DNA from: Siphonodentalium dalli | Lineage: Eukaryota; Mollusca; Scaphopoda; Gadilida; Siphonodentaliidae | DNA: 64,000 nucleotides | Direction: 5' to 3' | Assembly (NCBI GenBank): GCA_032622095.1 | Contig: CP136067.1 | Location: 92,064,707 to 92,128,706, forward strand | Shown here: one piece after another, positions 11,291 through 22,216 of the stretch | Layout of the letters: every line of letters begins with the position of its first letter | How positions within the stretch are numbered: the first letter of the stretch is position 1 | The notes under the pieces: model-generated | Database searches by the model: none | The model's input: the letters and a program-made list of their open reading frames with translations, nothing else | What the model was told of the DNA's origin: nothing | Program-made: the position numbers and the translations under genes

Positions 11291-12710
11291 GTGGTGAAGA
11301 TTCACCTGCCATGGTGATTTACCAACCGAAATCTTGTCTACGCGTCTGCGGCTTAGGCTCCTCGCCAACATTTTGGAACAATGACGTCACGAAGTAAGTC
11401 ACGCGACCCCCACGTGCCGCCAAAGATAGGTTACATCTTCCTGGACCCCTCGCTGAGTGATCGGCCTATCTACTGAATACCTGATACTATACCCCTAATA
11501 TCGTTTTAAAAGTAATTTGATTTCGCCATGGTTTTGTTGTTTTTCTCGTCGTGGAAAGTTGTACCGGCAGGCATTTATACTGACCACATTATTCAGTTGG
11601 CTGCCGGTTGCGCAGTTATATCTAACCGAATGGGTTACAATACAATGTTTATTTTTCCAGTAACATGTCGAAATAGTAGTTGCGTCATAATACAGAATAT
11701 AACAGGCGGGGTATACATTAAGATATATAAGATATACATCTTCACGGGCACATACCTTTCATCGGGATAACAATTGTTACGCGGTTACACACCTGTGGAT
11801 TCTCTCCCCTTTCAACAGATACCGTACTCAACTGTGGTTGTTGGTTCCTATACTCTCTGCGTCGTAGATTTCGGTAGCATTTTTCCTTTATTTGGAAGTC
11901 TGTGGAAGTGTTATGTATGGCACATTTCCCGGGATGCAAGTATCCGGATTGTCATTGTCGGGTAAGTTGTGTTCAGTTTTCATACAACTGTCTCATATAC
12001 AGGTTATAGTTCTGCCTCATTGTCCCATATATTCATTGAAGTTATTGTAGCGTCACAAGTCAGGAGGGGCTTGAGTTTTCTCCCCGTATTAGCATACTGT
12101 TGTACACGATCAGTTGGGCCATTGGTTTATTAATCGACTATCCCTCCATTCAGTTGACTCCGTCTTGTACATGACGGAAATTAGTAATTTAGGTTATGCC
12201 TTTTGATGGCTCCAGTCATGAATTAAAGACATATTATGGTCTTGTTCGGGTGTGTTAAACTGTTAAGTTAGTATTCATGCAGTATGCCAACTGGAGGAAT
12301 GTAGAAATCTACTAAATCGCCGAAATTCTCAAGCACAACCGCCGTTGCACTTTATATAAAACATCACCTGAAATACGCTCAATTGTAAATATTTACTTCT
12401 CGATTCGGGACGCAACTATCGGCGACAAAGTAATAAAACGATTCGCCATTGAGAGACGCTGGATTTAATTAATATATCATGACAGTGTCTGCTATCAGTT
12501 TGGATTTAATATAAAAAAAAAATAAAAAAAATACTTTCATCAAGATTATCCTGCATTTATATTTGATGACCATGACGAGTATTTCACATCACTTTCCAAT
12601 TTACATCCACTTATTGTTAACTTTGATTTTAAGATAGCCTATTACGTTGCCAGTATACTCCGTCGACTCATAGTACTTCATATATATTGTCGATATTAGG
12701 TCGTTGTTAT
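11291..12710. other. unannotated; short frames and one CRE-like site
   Basis: A locally GC-richer patch at about 11330-11450 contains a perfect TGACGTCA at 11382-11389. Frames of 80 and 63 codons at 11528-11965 run up to a consensus donor-like GGTAAGT near 11959. No domain or acceptor makes this a supportable exon. Confidence 0.3.
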
Positions 12711-12804
12711 CACACACACACACACACACACACACACCCTCACACACACACACACACACCCTCACACACACACACACACACACACCCCCACACACACACA
12801 CACA
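12711..12804 (+). repeat. (CA)n microsatellite
   Basis: Roughly 94 bp of CA dinucleotides interrupted by CCCT and CCCC. The overlapping minus-strand frame of Cys and Val residues is an artefact of the repeat. Confidence 0.97.
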
Positions 12805-13461
12805 AATGGCGTACAGTATATACCCCTTTCAGTATTAGTATCTACCTTCGACTTTCAAGTTATTAACATTATACATTTAGAGGTGACTATTAGTGTTGTC
12901 GCCTCACTTGTTAGTACCACTGTTTCTAAACGTCTGACTAACCGTTTTCCGTGTAGGCAGAGTGCTGGTCCTAGCGCACACGGGCGACTTTTCCTACATA
13001 ACCGTTGAGCGAAGTAGGGCCAGATATCGATATCCGGAAAATTCAGGTTGCTATTAACCTCCGTAGTCCTGCTATCTATACACATAAATTAACCAATTGA
13101 ACTCTGACATCACGATGCTATACATATACGCAAAGTTGGTTTGTTTTTATGTTTTGTTGTTTCGATTACGTTTATCTATCATTTCGGATGTAAGCATAAC
13201 TCACTTTCTAACAAACGGGTGATAAGGGACTCACAAGTGAGTCAGCACTTCTACTTCTTCCCCCGTTCCACACCGCACATACGAGCACGTCCATGACGCA
13301 GAACATTCCATCCCGACTCGGTCCTAAACCGTACACCACGCATTCCGACATATATATACGGGATCGACGACCATAACACTTCCTGGTCATATACTTCCCT
13401 GGGTTTCGTTACATTCCGACAGTCAGGTTTACCCCAAACTTAGCTTCGCACACCTTACACT
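12805..13461. other. no gene seen
   Basis: Moderately GC-rich stretch with only short minus-strand frames (60-76 codons) that lack domains. Confidence 0.4.
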
Positions 13462-13790
13462 CGGGGACTTGGCTAGCGTTTTTCCTTTGGGAGGAGGTTG
13501 TCCTCGGGGGAAATTCCAATTGCACCCCCGGGACTCGGAATCTGACAAATTCACAGGTTTTGCATAAGGTTTGGCATAATTCCATTTGCACCGTTTGGCA
13601 TAATTCCATTTGCACCGCCTAATATGCTATATCTTCATCAACCATGTTTCTTTATTCCATGTTCCCGGTATGAGAACATTCTGATATTTTAACCTGAAAC
13701 ATTGTATATTGCCTACCATTTAGTGGTCTAACTCCGAATAATTGCACACGGCTAGGGGCAATAAAGCGGGACACACTAAGCTGACAAGGA
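13462..13790 (+). mobile_element. remnant of the hAT-like element family (left part)
   Basis: CGGGGACTTGGCTAGCG at 13462 aligns with the terminus CAGGGATGTGGCTAGAGGG of the intact copy at 35602. The same order follows: a G-rich stretch, AATTCCAATTGCACCC, tandem CATAATTCCATTTGCACC, and then GAGAACATTCTGATATTTTAACCTGAAA (split here only for description). Similarity fades near 13790. The right end is missing, so it is a decayed, truncated copy. Confidence 0.6.
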
Positions 13791-14830
13791 ACACTCTTTG
13801 TTGCTCACATATTAGTCACAGTTTAACTCATCTGAGGTCAAAGGCGCCTATCCCATGATATGTCCCTGATCAGGTGACCCTAGTGTACCAATTGTCGTAC
13901 ATAGCATATAAGCTGATAAGGAACGCTCTTTATTCCTCGTATATGATATTATATTTGTTTACTTTAATTAAATTAGTCATTAGTGACCTTTAAGACATAT
14001 GTCAACGGCACCTATCAGATGACACCCCTCGGTCAATTGAGCGATTTTTTTACAAATTTTCCTTTTATTAGTGTAGGTAAATAAATATTAATATCAGCTA
14101 TATATAGAAACCATATTATAGTCAAGTTAGTCAACACAACTTATAGTTGATATTTTGCACATAGTTTTCTCCGTGACTGTATACATGTAGAAAGTTTTTG
14201 TATGCGCCGGTTTCATATTCTGCGGCCATGTATAGTGTACTGTTACTGTACATTATATACGTAAATGTTATGTGGTCACGCTACAGTTGAAGTGGGATTG
14301 TTTATATGCTGACATGCTAACTGCATGGATAAACTATCCGATATACAGGAACTTATATATACCAATATACATATAACATACGGATCGAACCCTTGTACAG
14401 TTGATTTGCATCAATATTTTGATCACCGATGCAGCTATATGACTCCCAAATCTGCCCAAAATACTTGGAAACATGTTGTACACAATTCGATCATAAAATC
14501 ATCAATCTTTGTAGTAGATAAACAATTGTTTCAACCATTAAACTGACACGCCTTTTTCTCCGTTACCGTACCGGTTGTGTTTTAGATTTTCCGTAATTTG
14601 TGTCAGCAGTTGAAATTATGACCGATAAGATTGACCAAAGAAACTTCATATAGTCACCAATAGACCAGAATGCACATTGCACAATTCTCTGAAAGCCCAC
14701 AACTATATGTCATGGTTTGTTAGGAAACTTAAATAATAATGGCATAATAATGTGGAAATTGACGGTCATAAATCATCATTCACAGTCACCAATATATAAG
14801 GAATTGGAAGAACACGATGTGTGTCCATTG
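13791..14830. other. no gene seen
   Basis: AT-rich sequence without supportable features. It ends at the target-site duplication of the next element. Confidence 0.45.
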
Positions 14831-17487
14831 CAGGGTTCGCGCTGCCGCTTGCCAAATTTGCCAATGGCAAAAAATATTTTCATTTGGCAAAATTTTTGGC
14901 AAGTGAGTTTTTAATTATGGGATGTGAACTATCTAGTCAAAACACATCATCGAACGTGGGTTATTCGTTACGTGTGCCGAATTACAGACAATAATATGGG
15001 AAACCAAAACAAGAAATATATCATATATGATTAATTTATATGTAGCGCAGTCAGCAGTGTTATGTCAACAGTTATCTGTAATCTTCTTTAGTTTTCACAA
15101 AACGGTAATACCATATTTCTGTTATAATCCAACTTTCATCAAACATCTAATCGACCGTGGTTAAATTGTGAGTCGGAAAAAAGCGATGTTCTTTAAATTT
15201 TTCATTGAGGCTGTTGTAAGTACTATCTAAAATGATCTCATTGTAGATAAACCATAGGGTAATTATTATTTTGTTTTAACAGTTAATCCTCCCTTTGTCC
15301 GTTTGGATTATGGATGCATGTAGTCATTGTAACAATGCAAAGTAATGGCGACATTATATAGCACGTATTTATGATGACATCATTATATTACCATTGAGTA
15401 TATAGATTCAAGATTCAAGATTAAATAAGATTTATTTCGTATTCAATATAATTATAATATATATATATCAACAGGACCCCACAAAAAGTTTAACTTGCAA
15501 GGGCAGGGCCCTTATGCTTGTATAATGATACAGTGTTATGTGTACGGATATTGGGTGTATATAGTGCGTGTGCGTATTTACAATGTGTGTATTATTGTAT
15601 AGAGATGGGCAAGAAGGTGTGGAGGCATGGGGTGGGGGGGGGTCGGGTTGTGAGATGGTGATTATAGTCATTTTTTTTTTAGTTGTTATGCTTTATCTGG
15701 TAGCCAATATGATTATCTTGATGTCTTTATGCTGAGACCTGCGCGATTGCAATTTTCAATAATGTGGGGAATACCAGTATTTAAGGTGATCAATGAAATA
15801 TGGGTGTGAATACTGCTTGATTTGGTTGAGGAATTGGTTAAGGTTATAGACAAGTTGATTATTTTTGCACTGTTGTTCAGATGAGTGACAAACAGTAACA
15901 CATGGAGGAAATGTGGCATAAATTTGGTTGGCCTGTTCCTCACCAGGAGAGCTGGCCAGGAGAGGGAGGATTATACTATGAGAATAAAGAGAAGTTCATT
16001 AATTTCTGCCCCCCTCTTCTGGACAGTCTCTGCCGTAAGGGACTGCTGGCTGGTATTGCCTTAGTATATATAATAGGGGAGAGAATACATACAAACTGGA
16101 TTGTTATTTGATATTTGGGGTGTATTTATTAATGAAATGTGATTTAGGTACTTATGATATCTGTCACTAGTTTCTACGCGAAGCTTACAATCACATGGGA
16201 GTTCATTCCATAGACATCTGGCTCTGGTTGATATGACACTTCTTGCTTGTTTTGTTCTTCTGAATTCACAATACAGATTTGAATTTGCTTTGAACCGTGT
16301 ATTGTGGTTATGGATATCATGTATATTAGTAAATATTGAAGACAGCGATTTGGGGAGTTTCTTTTGATGGAAATCATGTAAAAATTGTATTTGTTGCATG
16401 TTTCCAATGTCATTCATCAATAGCAAATTGTGGTCCCTGCATATTTCTGGTATGCTTTTTTTTGTAAGATAGTGTGGCGATAGCTTTGTTTTGTATTTTT
16501 TCAAGATTTTCAAGGTTTTCTTTGTTGTTGCACTCCATATGGCATTACAATATGTGAGATGTGGGATAATCAGTACAGAATAGATTGTTTTCATTGTATC
16601 TCTGGGTATGAAATCACTGATTTTTCTCATGACTCCTAAATTTTTTGACAGTTTTTTTAGTAATAGATTCCACTTGCATATTCCATGATAAATTTTCTTC
16701 AATATTAATTCCTAGCAATTTAGTGTTTTTAACTCTTTGTATCTGATTTTCATTGATCTTGAGCTCGGGTAGGACAGTTATTTTTTTGCATAGATCTGTA
16801 TTCGTAAATATCATGTAATAAGTTTTTTCTAGGTTTAGAGATAGTTTATTAGCAAGAAACCATTTGCTCATTGTCTCCATTTCTTTGTTGACTACATCAT
16901 ATGCCTTATTTATATCTTTATTAGAGTAAAATGCATTTGTATCATCAGCAAATAGTATTAGATTCAGGTCCTTACAAATATTTGGAAGATCATTCATATA
17001 TATCAGAAAGAGTAGAGGGCCAAGTATAGGTCCTTGTGGAACTCCACATATTATATCTGTTTGGGAAGACAAGTGGCCTTCATATTGTACAGATTGTTTT
17101 CTATTAGTCAAATAGCTTTGGAGCACCGTTTAGACAATAGTTTAATCAGCCGAATGCGAATGATGACGGATTAATTTATGGCTCATTGATTTCAGCAGTA
17201 ATAGAAGGCGAAATAATATGTATGCTTGATGACTGTGTAGGCAGGTGTCTCTTAGATATTTATTGCTATTTTTTATATTCATTAATATCACTAACTTGCT
17301 TTTCATGTAGCTCATTTTACCTGTGTATGTGGTTAGTTTTTACAGTATATAACATAGATAAAAACACGTTAATTTCGCCAATTATACGTGCAATTAAATT
17401 TGGCAAATATTTTTTTAATTTGGCAAAAAATAATTTCATTTGGCAAAAATTTTGGCAAGAGAAAATTCTCGTCCAGCGCCAACCCTA
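14831..17487. mobile_element. hAT-like non-autonomous element with 8-bp TSD and nested LINE
   Basis: The left end CAGGGTTCGCGCTG (14831) and the right end CCAGCGCCAACCCTA (to 17487) are imperfect inverted repeats. The 8-mer GTCCATTG flanks both sides exactly (14823-14830 and 17488-17495). An 8-bp duplication with CAGGG-type ends is the hAT signature. Subterminal regions on both sides are made of ATTTGGCAAAAA-like motifs. No transposase frame is present. About 1.7 kb of the interior is a LINE inserted on the minus strand. A shorter relative sits at 26052-26602. Confidence 0.82.
15411..17128 (-). pseudogene. CR1/Jockey-like LINE fragment, RT frameshifted, nested in hAT-like element
   Basis: On the minus strand from 17126 the frame reads YLTNRKQSVQYEG, CGVPQGPILGPLLFLIYMND and the catalytic LILFADDTNAFY, then KLLGINIEENLSWN. 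Near 16614-16702 it changes frame and continues through LIIPHLTYCNAIW to CLWNELPCDCKLRVETSDRY, stopping at 16061. The roughly 650 bp downstream would be 3' UTR, ending in AATAAA-containing sequence and a short duplicated TTGAATC tail near 15411-15425. The 5' break at about 17128 removes the N-terminal RT and endonuclease. It is dead by truncation plus at least one frameshift. RT identity is certain; the clade is inferred from the FADD and LWNELP patterns. Confidence 0.87.
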
Positions 17488-17495
17488 GTCCATTG

Positions 17496-17963
17496 TCAAT
17501 GCTTAGTCGGGTGCTAGATGTCTACCACTGAAACACACAACCCTAAAAGCCGGATCATAGCCGATCCTCACTATCCGATATAATTGTGTATGTGGTAACG
17601 GAGAAAACTTATGCAAAATACATCATACTTTTCAGAGCATGAAATAAATGTTAAACAAGAAGTCTCCGGTGCTCTTAATGTAGCAAAATATAACTTGAAT
17701 ATGGCATATTAAGTTTGTATTATCGTTATATGGATAATAGAAAAAGCATAATTTCGAATTTTAAAACGAGATCCGTCCATTTAAGGAATTTCAGGCCATA
17801 TACGCTCAGTAGTCTTCGTATCTTCGTATCTGTTCCTTATTCCGAACACCGGGATGGTCGAATAGACCGAGAGGTCTATTCCTTCACCCCTCATTTTTAT
17901 AGCTTTAATATAAGTATCACCAAAAAAAAGGAAAAAAAGAGAGCATTTTTATACAATCAAAAA
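17496..17963. other. no gene seen
   Basis: Unique AT-rich sequence between the hAT-like element and the 3' end of the gag-like gene. No feature supported. Confidence 0.4.
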
Positions 17964-18733
17964 TTATTTCTTTTTGTGCTTTTTTTTCTTTGGTGGCTTT
18001 TCTGAGGATGAAGGAGATGTAGGTTTGTCCTTCCGTAGTTGTTCTTTGTTGTTGCACTTCAGAAGCGCTCTGTTTGCCAGATATAGCTTGCAGCATGGCT
18101 CTCTGTTGTTCTTTTACATCATCAGAAGGCGACACCGGCCTCTCCATGTATCTCGGCGTCGGAGGGGCGTCGGTGTTCGATTCCGCCCCTGGTGGAAACT
18201 GGCAAGGTGGTGAGTCCAGCTCCACAGCGAAGCTGGCGGCAGGTACGTCCCTGGTGGTGTCGGCGTCCCTGTCTCCGCCTGCATCCGTGACGACAGCAGG
18301 GACCTCCTGCAGATCAACGGAGTCCCTGCTAGCTGGTCTGATGTCGCCTGTCTCCAGGCAGGTCGGGTCGTCTGGGCATCTCTCAGACAATTCCGACCCA
18401 CCGGCTGTGACAATGGACGTCGGCTGGACCACACGGGGAGGGGTGACCGGCAGATCAACAGTCACCCCCCACATTCTTCTTCCATTTCGCCAGTCTGGCG
18501 GCGTCCCTTCTTCTCTTAGATGGCGTCTTTATCTTTGGAGGCCCCTTCTTCAAACCACGGCTGGTTGCGGCGTTCCTGTCCCGGACAGAAGACCTCTGGA
18601 TACCAGCATCCTCTGTCCGGAATTCAATGCAGAGAACCAGAAAGCCCCTGTCAGCCTGGAGTGACCAGCTGGCAGTGTCCACAATCCGGCTTCTCTGCTT
18701 AGCAGCTAACGCGGCGTCGGGGATTAGTTCCAT
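17964..18733 (-). pseudogene. gag/ORF1-like gene with two apparent frameshifts
   Basis: A GC-rich island of coding-like sequence on the minus strand, unlike its AT-rich surroundings. It starts MELIPDAALAAKQRSR at 18733, after an in-frame TAG. It continues to the basic KTPSKRRRDAARLAKWKK, then meets a frame change at a run of six Gs near 18465. A Pro/Ser/Asp-rich acidic middle follows, including PPTPRYMERPVSPSDDVKEQ. A second frame change in a CAA-rich run near 18030-18045 would lead to a highly basic end, EKPPKKKKHKKK, with TAA at 17964-17966. Together about 255 codons. The RRRD basic motif plus a lysine tail recalls nucleic-acid-binding gag/ORF1-type proteins of mobile elements; that is inference, as I recognise no zinc knuckle. 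The shifts at simple runs could be mutations or sequencing errors. Confidence 0.5.
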
Positions 18734-20139
18734 AATCCGTCCTGAACCTAATCCAAAACCATCTCACTCGCCGGCGCTAGCACGAGGGCGGCTGCTTCCC
18801 GAAGGTAACAATCTACACAACTCACTCGTGCTAACATCTGATGATCGGAACAGCCAGCACACAACAAAGCAAAGTATCGTGCGCTCCGCTCGACGATCAC
18901 CAGAGAATTCGTTAAGTTCACTATATGCCAGTTATTAACGCCCCAATTTATTTTGGACCTGTCACAAGAAACAGGGATTCAATTTAGTTTGGCCTATAAT
19001 AAGTAACCTCTCTTGATGTGAGCTGGGCGTGTCTTAAATGTTTTGTGTGTGCATGCTATAAAGCCCATATTGATGTCGGCTTTGTCCCCTGTGATCTTCC
19101 TTGTGCATATTAATGTCATGTTGGCTTTATATATATACCGATTCCCGAACGTTGGACCCTCCATTTATCCGATCCCTGCACGACATTTCTCTGGTCGATC
19201 CTCTGAAACAATGGTCCCCGGTTAACAAGTGGTTCAGCATCCTCAGAAACAATGGTCTCCGGTTCTACAAGAACAATATCCATTGCCGCATTGTGTCGTC
19301 TCATTTACAGAATTGTGTTGTACTAATGCACACCGTGAGTTCGTGTTCACCAATATTAATGCACTGTAGCAAAGAGTTCTTCAAAGGTCATCGTTGATTG
19401 TCAATGGTCGTTCTTGACACGCAGTTCAATGTGTCCCATAACATGGGAATTTCAAGGATTTTAATTGAGTACATTTTACATTCTAAAATAAAATAAGTCG
19501 ACGAGGACCAATCGATGCTGGTTGGAAATCTCAAACTATAGCTAATATTATTACCACAATCAGTGAAGACTAATGTATGTCACATATAGCGTGCACCCGC
19601 ACCCGTGTATCTCTTTGAAATAGCAGACTAGCTATTATTACTTCCACACTGACCGTCGGGTCAGACTAAAGCATGATATATATACAAGAAAAGAAGATGC
19701 ATGCATCAGATCGCCCATGAACTATTTTTACAAAAAAATAGCCACACACATTGGGGAAATGTTATAAAGTAAATATTCGAAATTCAAATATACGCATCTA
19801 TCAGAACGAGATATCTGGTGTACTCACGACCAAGCACACGATGCTTACATGGCCAAATTACCCCTAGATATGAAGATTGATCGTTTCTGTACAATTTGAT
19901 AAGTACATGCTCATAAATATGGGTTTGCCGATCGATAGATTCAAATCGTGACATCCAATATGCAAACGGACAGATGCGGACTGTAACGTAATTCAAAGAC
20001 TTTAATGACGCAAAGAGTATAAAATCCAAGACGGATGCTGAGGTTCGTGTTCCCGGAATTCGGAAAAGAAACGTTAGCTTATCGAGTTGTCACCACAAAT
20101 ATACATATGCAATTTGGGATATATAAAATGGAAGATGCT
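18734..20139. other. no gene seen; short repeats only
   Basis: 18734-18940 stays GC-rich and may be the 5' region of the gag-like gene. 19190-19270 contains a duplicated CTCAGAAACAATGGTC-like segment. 19540-19690 resembles 21690-21930. The remaining frames have no domains. Confidence 0.4.
19540..19690 (+). repeat. dispersed 110-bp repeat, copy near 19.6 kb
   Basis: Contains GACTAATGTATGTCACATA, then TTTGAAATAGCAGACTAGCT and ACTGACCGTCGGGTCAGA. The same order occurs in tandem at 21690-21930. Confidence 0.6.
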
Positions 20140-20740
20140 GCCTATAAAATCGAATGCAATAAAAGTATGCACATGAAATAAAAGATATTGCCTATATAAT
20201 CAAATGCAATAAAAGTGTGTATACTCAACCCCCCGTGCCACGCCACTATGGCCAGCCATGAGAACATACACATGAACTATTCTAACCGACCGGACAGTGT
20301 TGCACCCCTCTGTGACGATGTGATCAGCCTTGATGGCATTCACACGAAATAATCAAATAGACCAGACAATGCCCCATGCAATATAAGTACGCACACCCCA
20401 TGTCGCCACGTCTCTACATGTTCAAGCAGACATGATCCCACGCAATATAAGTGCGTACACGTCAATCCCATGTCGCCGCGTCCCTACATCTAACCAGTCG
20501 TGAGAACATGCACATGAAATTGTCAAACAGGCCCGACAGTGTCACAATCAATATTAGAAAAACATTACATACGTGCACCCCAATCGCCGCCTCCCTACAT
20601 GTGATGACCAGACGTGAAAACATGCGCATGAAATTTCAATTAAACCCGATAGTGTCCCATACCATATAAGTAATTACACACAACACCCTTGCACTGCATT
20701 CATAATTGTGACACACCGTGAACACACGCACATGGTATTG
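20140..20740 (+). repeat. degenerate minisatellite, about 115-122-bp period
   Basis: The anchor GAGAACATACACATGAA (20259) recurs as GAGAACATGCACATGAAAT (20504) and GAAAACATGCGCATGAAAT (20618). It is accompanied each time by a CCCATGTCGCCGCGTC-like segment and a GCAATATAAGT-like segment. Unit copies are strongly diverged. Confidence 0.7.
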
Positions 20741-20789
20741 AGTTTGTTTTAATTCACATTTTTATAAACCAATTTACTTTACTAAAGGT

Positions 20790-20885
20790 CAGTATGTGTT
20801 TTTCTTGTACGAGTCCAGGTTGTGGTGAAAAGTCCAATATGACTTTTCACCACAACCTGGACGAGTACAAGAAAAACTCATACTG
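20790..20885. repeat. 96-bp near-perfect hairpin
   Basis: Two 44-nt arms (20790-20833 and 20842-20885) pair almost completely around the 8-nt loop CCAATATG. An inner stem segment is GTCCAGGTTGTGGTGAAAAG. The only departures are one base near the foot and a small CGAG/CTCG switch. The loop region AGTCCAATATGACT appears twice more at about 21190-21217, which links the two spots. A 64-codon frame across it is a shadow. Confidence 0.93.
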
Positions 20886-22216
20886 TACACAACATTGTAT
20901 AATCACATTGTTATTATCCATCTGTATGTTTATCAAAATTTTGGGAATAAAACTTTTATGGTTATTTTTGGTATTTGTCGGCACTTAATTCTCTATAAAA
21001 GCATGTATTTTTATCATCAGAAAGCATGATTTTGAAAAGTAAACAAGGAAGTGAGAAAAAAACTCAACGCTGAAGTGAAACGTCTGCTAAAATCCATCAG
21101 TGTTGCGCGCGCATCACATTTCGCAATAGAATTAATTCGTGACGCCACGGAGTCCAATAAAAAGTGATATTGTACAGTCGGGAGTCCAATATGACTTTCG
21201 GGAGTCCAATATGACTTTTTCCAGGACTATCACGTGGCGGCTTTTGCCCAATCGGAAATGGTGTTAGTTAAGGAATGGATAATAAATATTTATATAGCTA
21301 ACGTGTATAGTATATACCGTATACTTTAGTAGAACACGTTATTTAATACATCATACATGGCATCAGATTTTAATAGCAATTCTTTGTAAAATAATTCATG
21401 GACGATCTGATGCATGCATCTTTATTTCTTCTTGCTGATTGTTCTCGGTATACAGAACTAACTTTGTACCATTGACACAGGCCAATATATATTGGGCTGG
21501 TTTGATCCGATTCGAAGCTGGTTTACTACGATTTCATATGATAACAAAGAAAAGGTAATGATAATTTCGGGCTAACATTTACTCATATTGGTAAACCAAT
21601 TGACACATGTGAATTTTTGACACAGTGAAATCCAACTTTCCCGAGTTATACTCTCCCTTCGGGCGAAATAATACGTATTCCCGCATCCGTACCGGTATGA
21701 AAGCAGACTATCTATTATAACTACCCTATAACCATAGGTTATGACTAATGTATGCCATACATGTATAAGACACGTACCCGGGCAGGTTTGAAATAGCAGA
21801 ATAGCTATTAATATTACCACCATATATTAATAGTCAAGAATATGTATACCATATAAAACACGTACTCGTACCGCGGTTTGAAATCGCAGACTATAGCTAT
21901 TACTATTACACACCATGACCATCGGGTTAGAATAACGCGTCCTGCTATTTATTCTACGCCCATTGGTATGCGGTACATGCATTCAACAGCGTTCCAGCCA
22001 CTGAATACATGGTGTTGAATGCCACTATCGAAAAGCAGGCGCGTATATAGGGACGGTGTATAGGGGCAGTGCCAAATGGGATGGGCAGCGGAGCACGTTA
22101 CACGCCCCCGTCGACTTAAGTCACAAAACATGTTGTTATGTTATCAATACAGGTCACAGTCATGTATTATCCATGAACTTATCCCACCATAATAGTGTAA
22201 AATAAATACTGAACAC
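20886..22216. other. no gene seen; small repeats
   Basis: GAGTCCAATATGACTTT occurs in tandem at about 21190-21220. 21690-21930 holds two copies of the 110-bp dispersed repeat. No coding support. Confidence 0.4.
21690..21930 (+). repeat. 110-bp dispersed repeat, tandem pair
   Basis: Two consecutive diverged units containing TTTGAAATAGCAGAATAGCT and TTTGAAATCGCAGACTATAG, related to 19540-19690. Confidence 0.6.

Noticed and set aside
11528-11965. Two adjacent frames with a GGTAAGT at the end as exons
   Set aside because: No recognisable protein, no acceptor and no partner exon; donor-like strings are common.
12601-12801. Cys/Val-rich minus-strand frame
   Set aside because: Translation of the (CA)n microsatellite.
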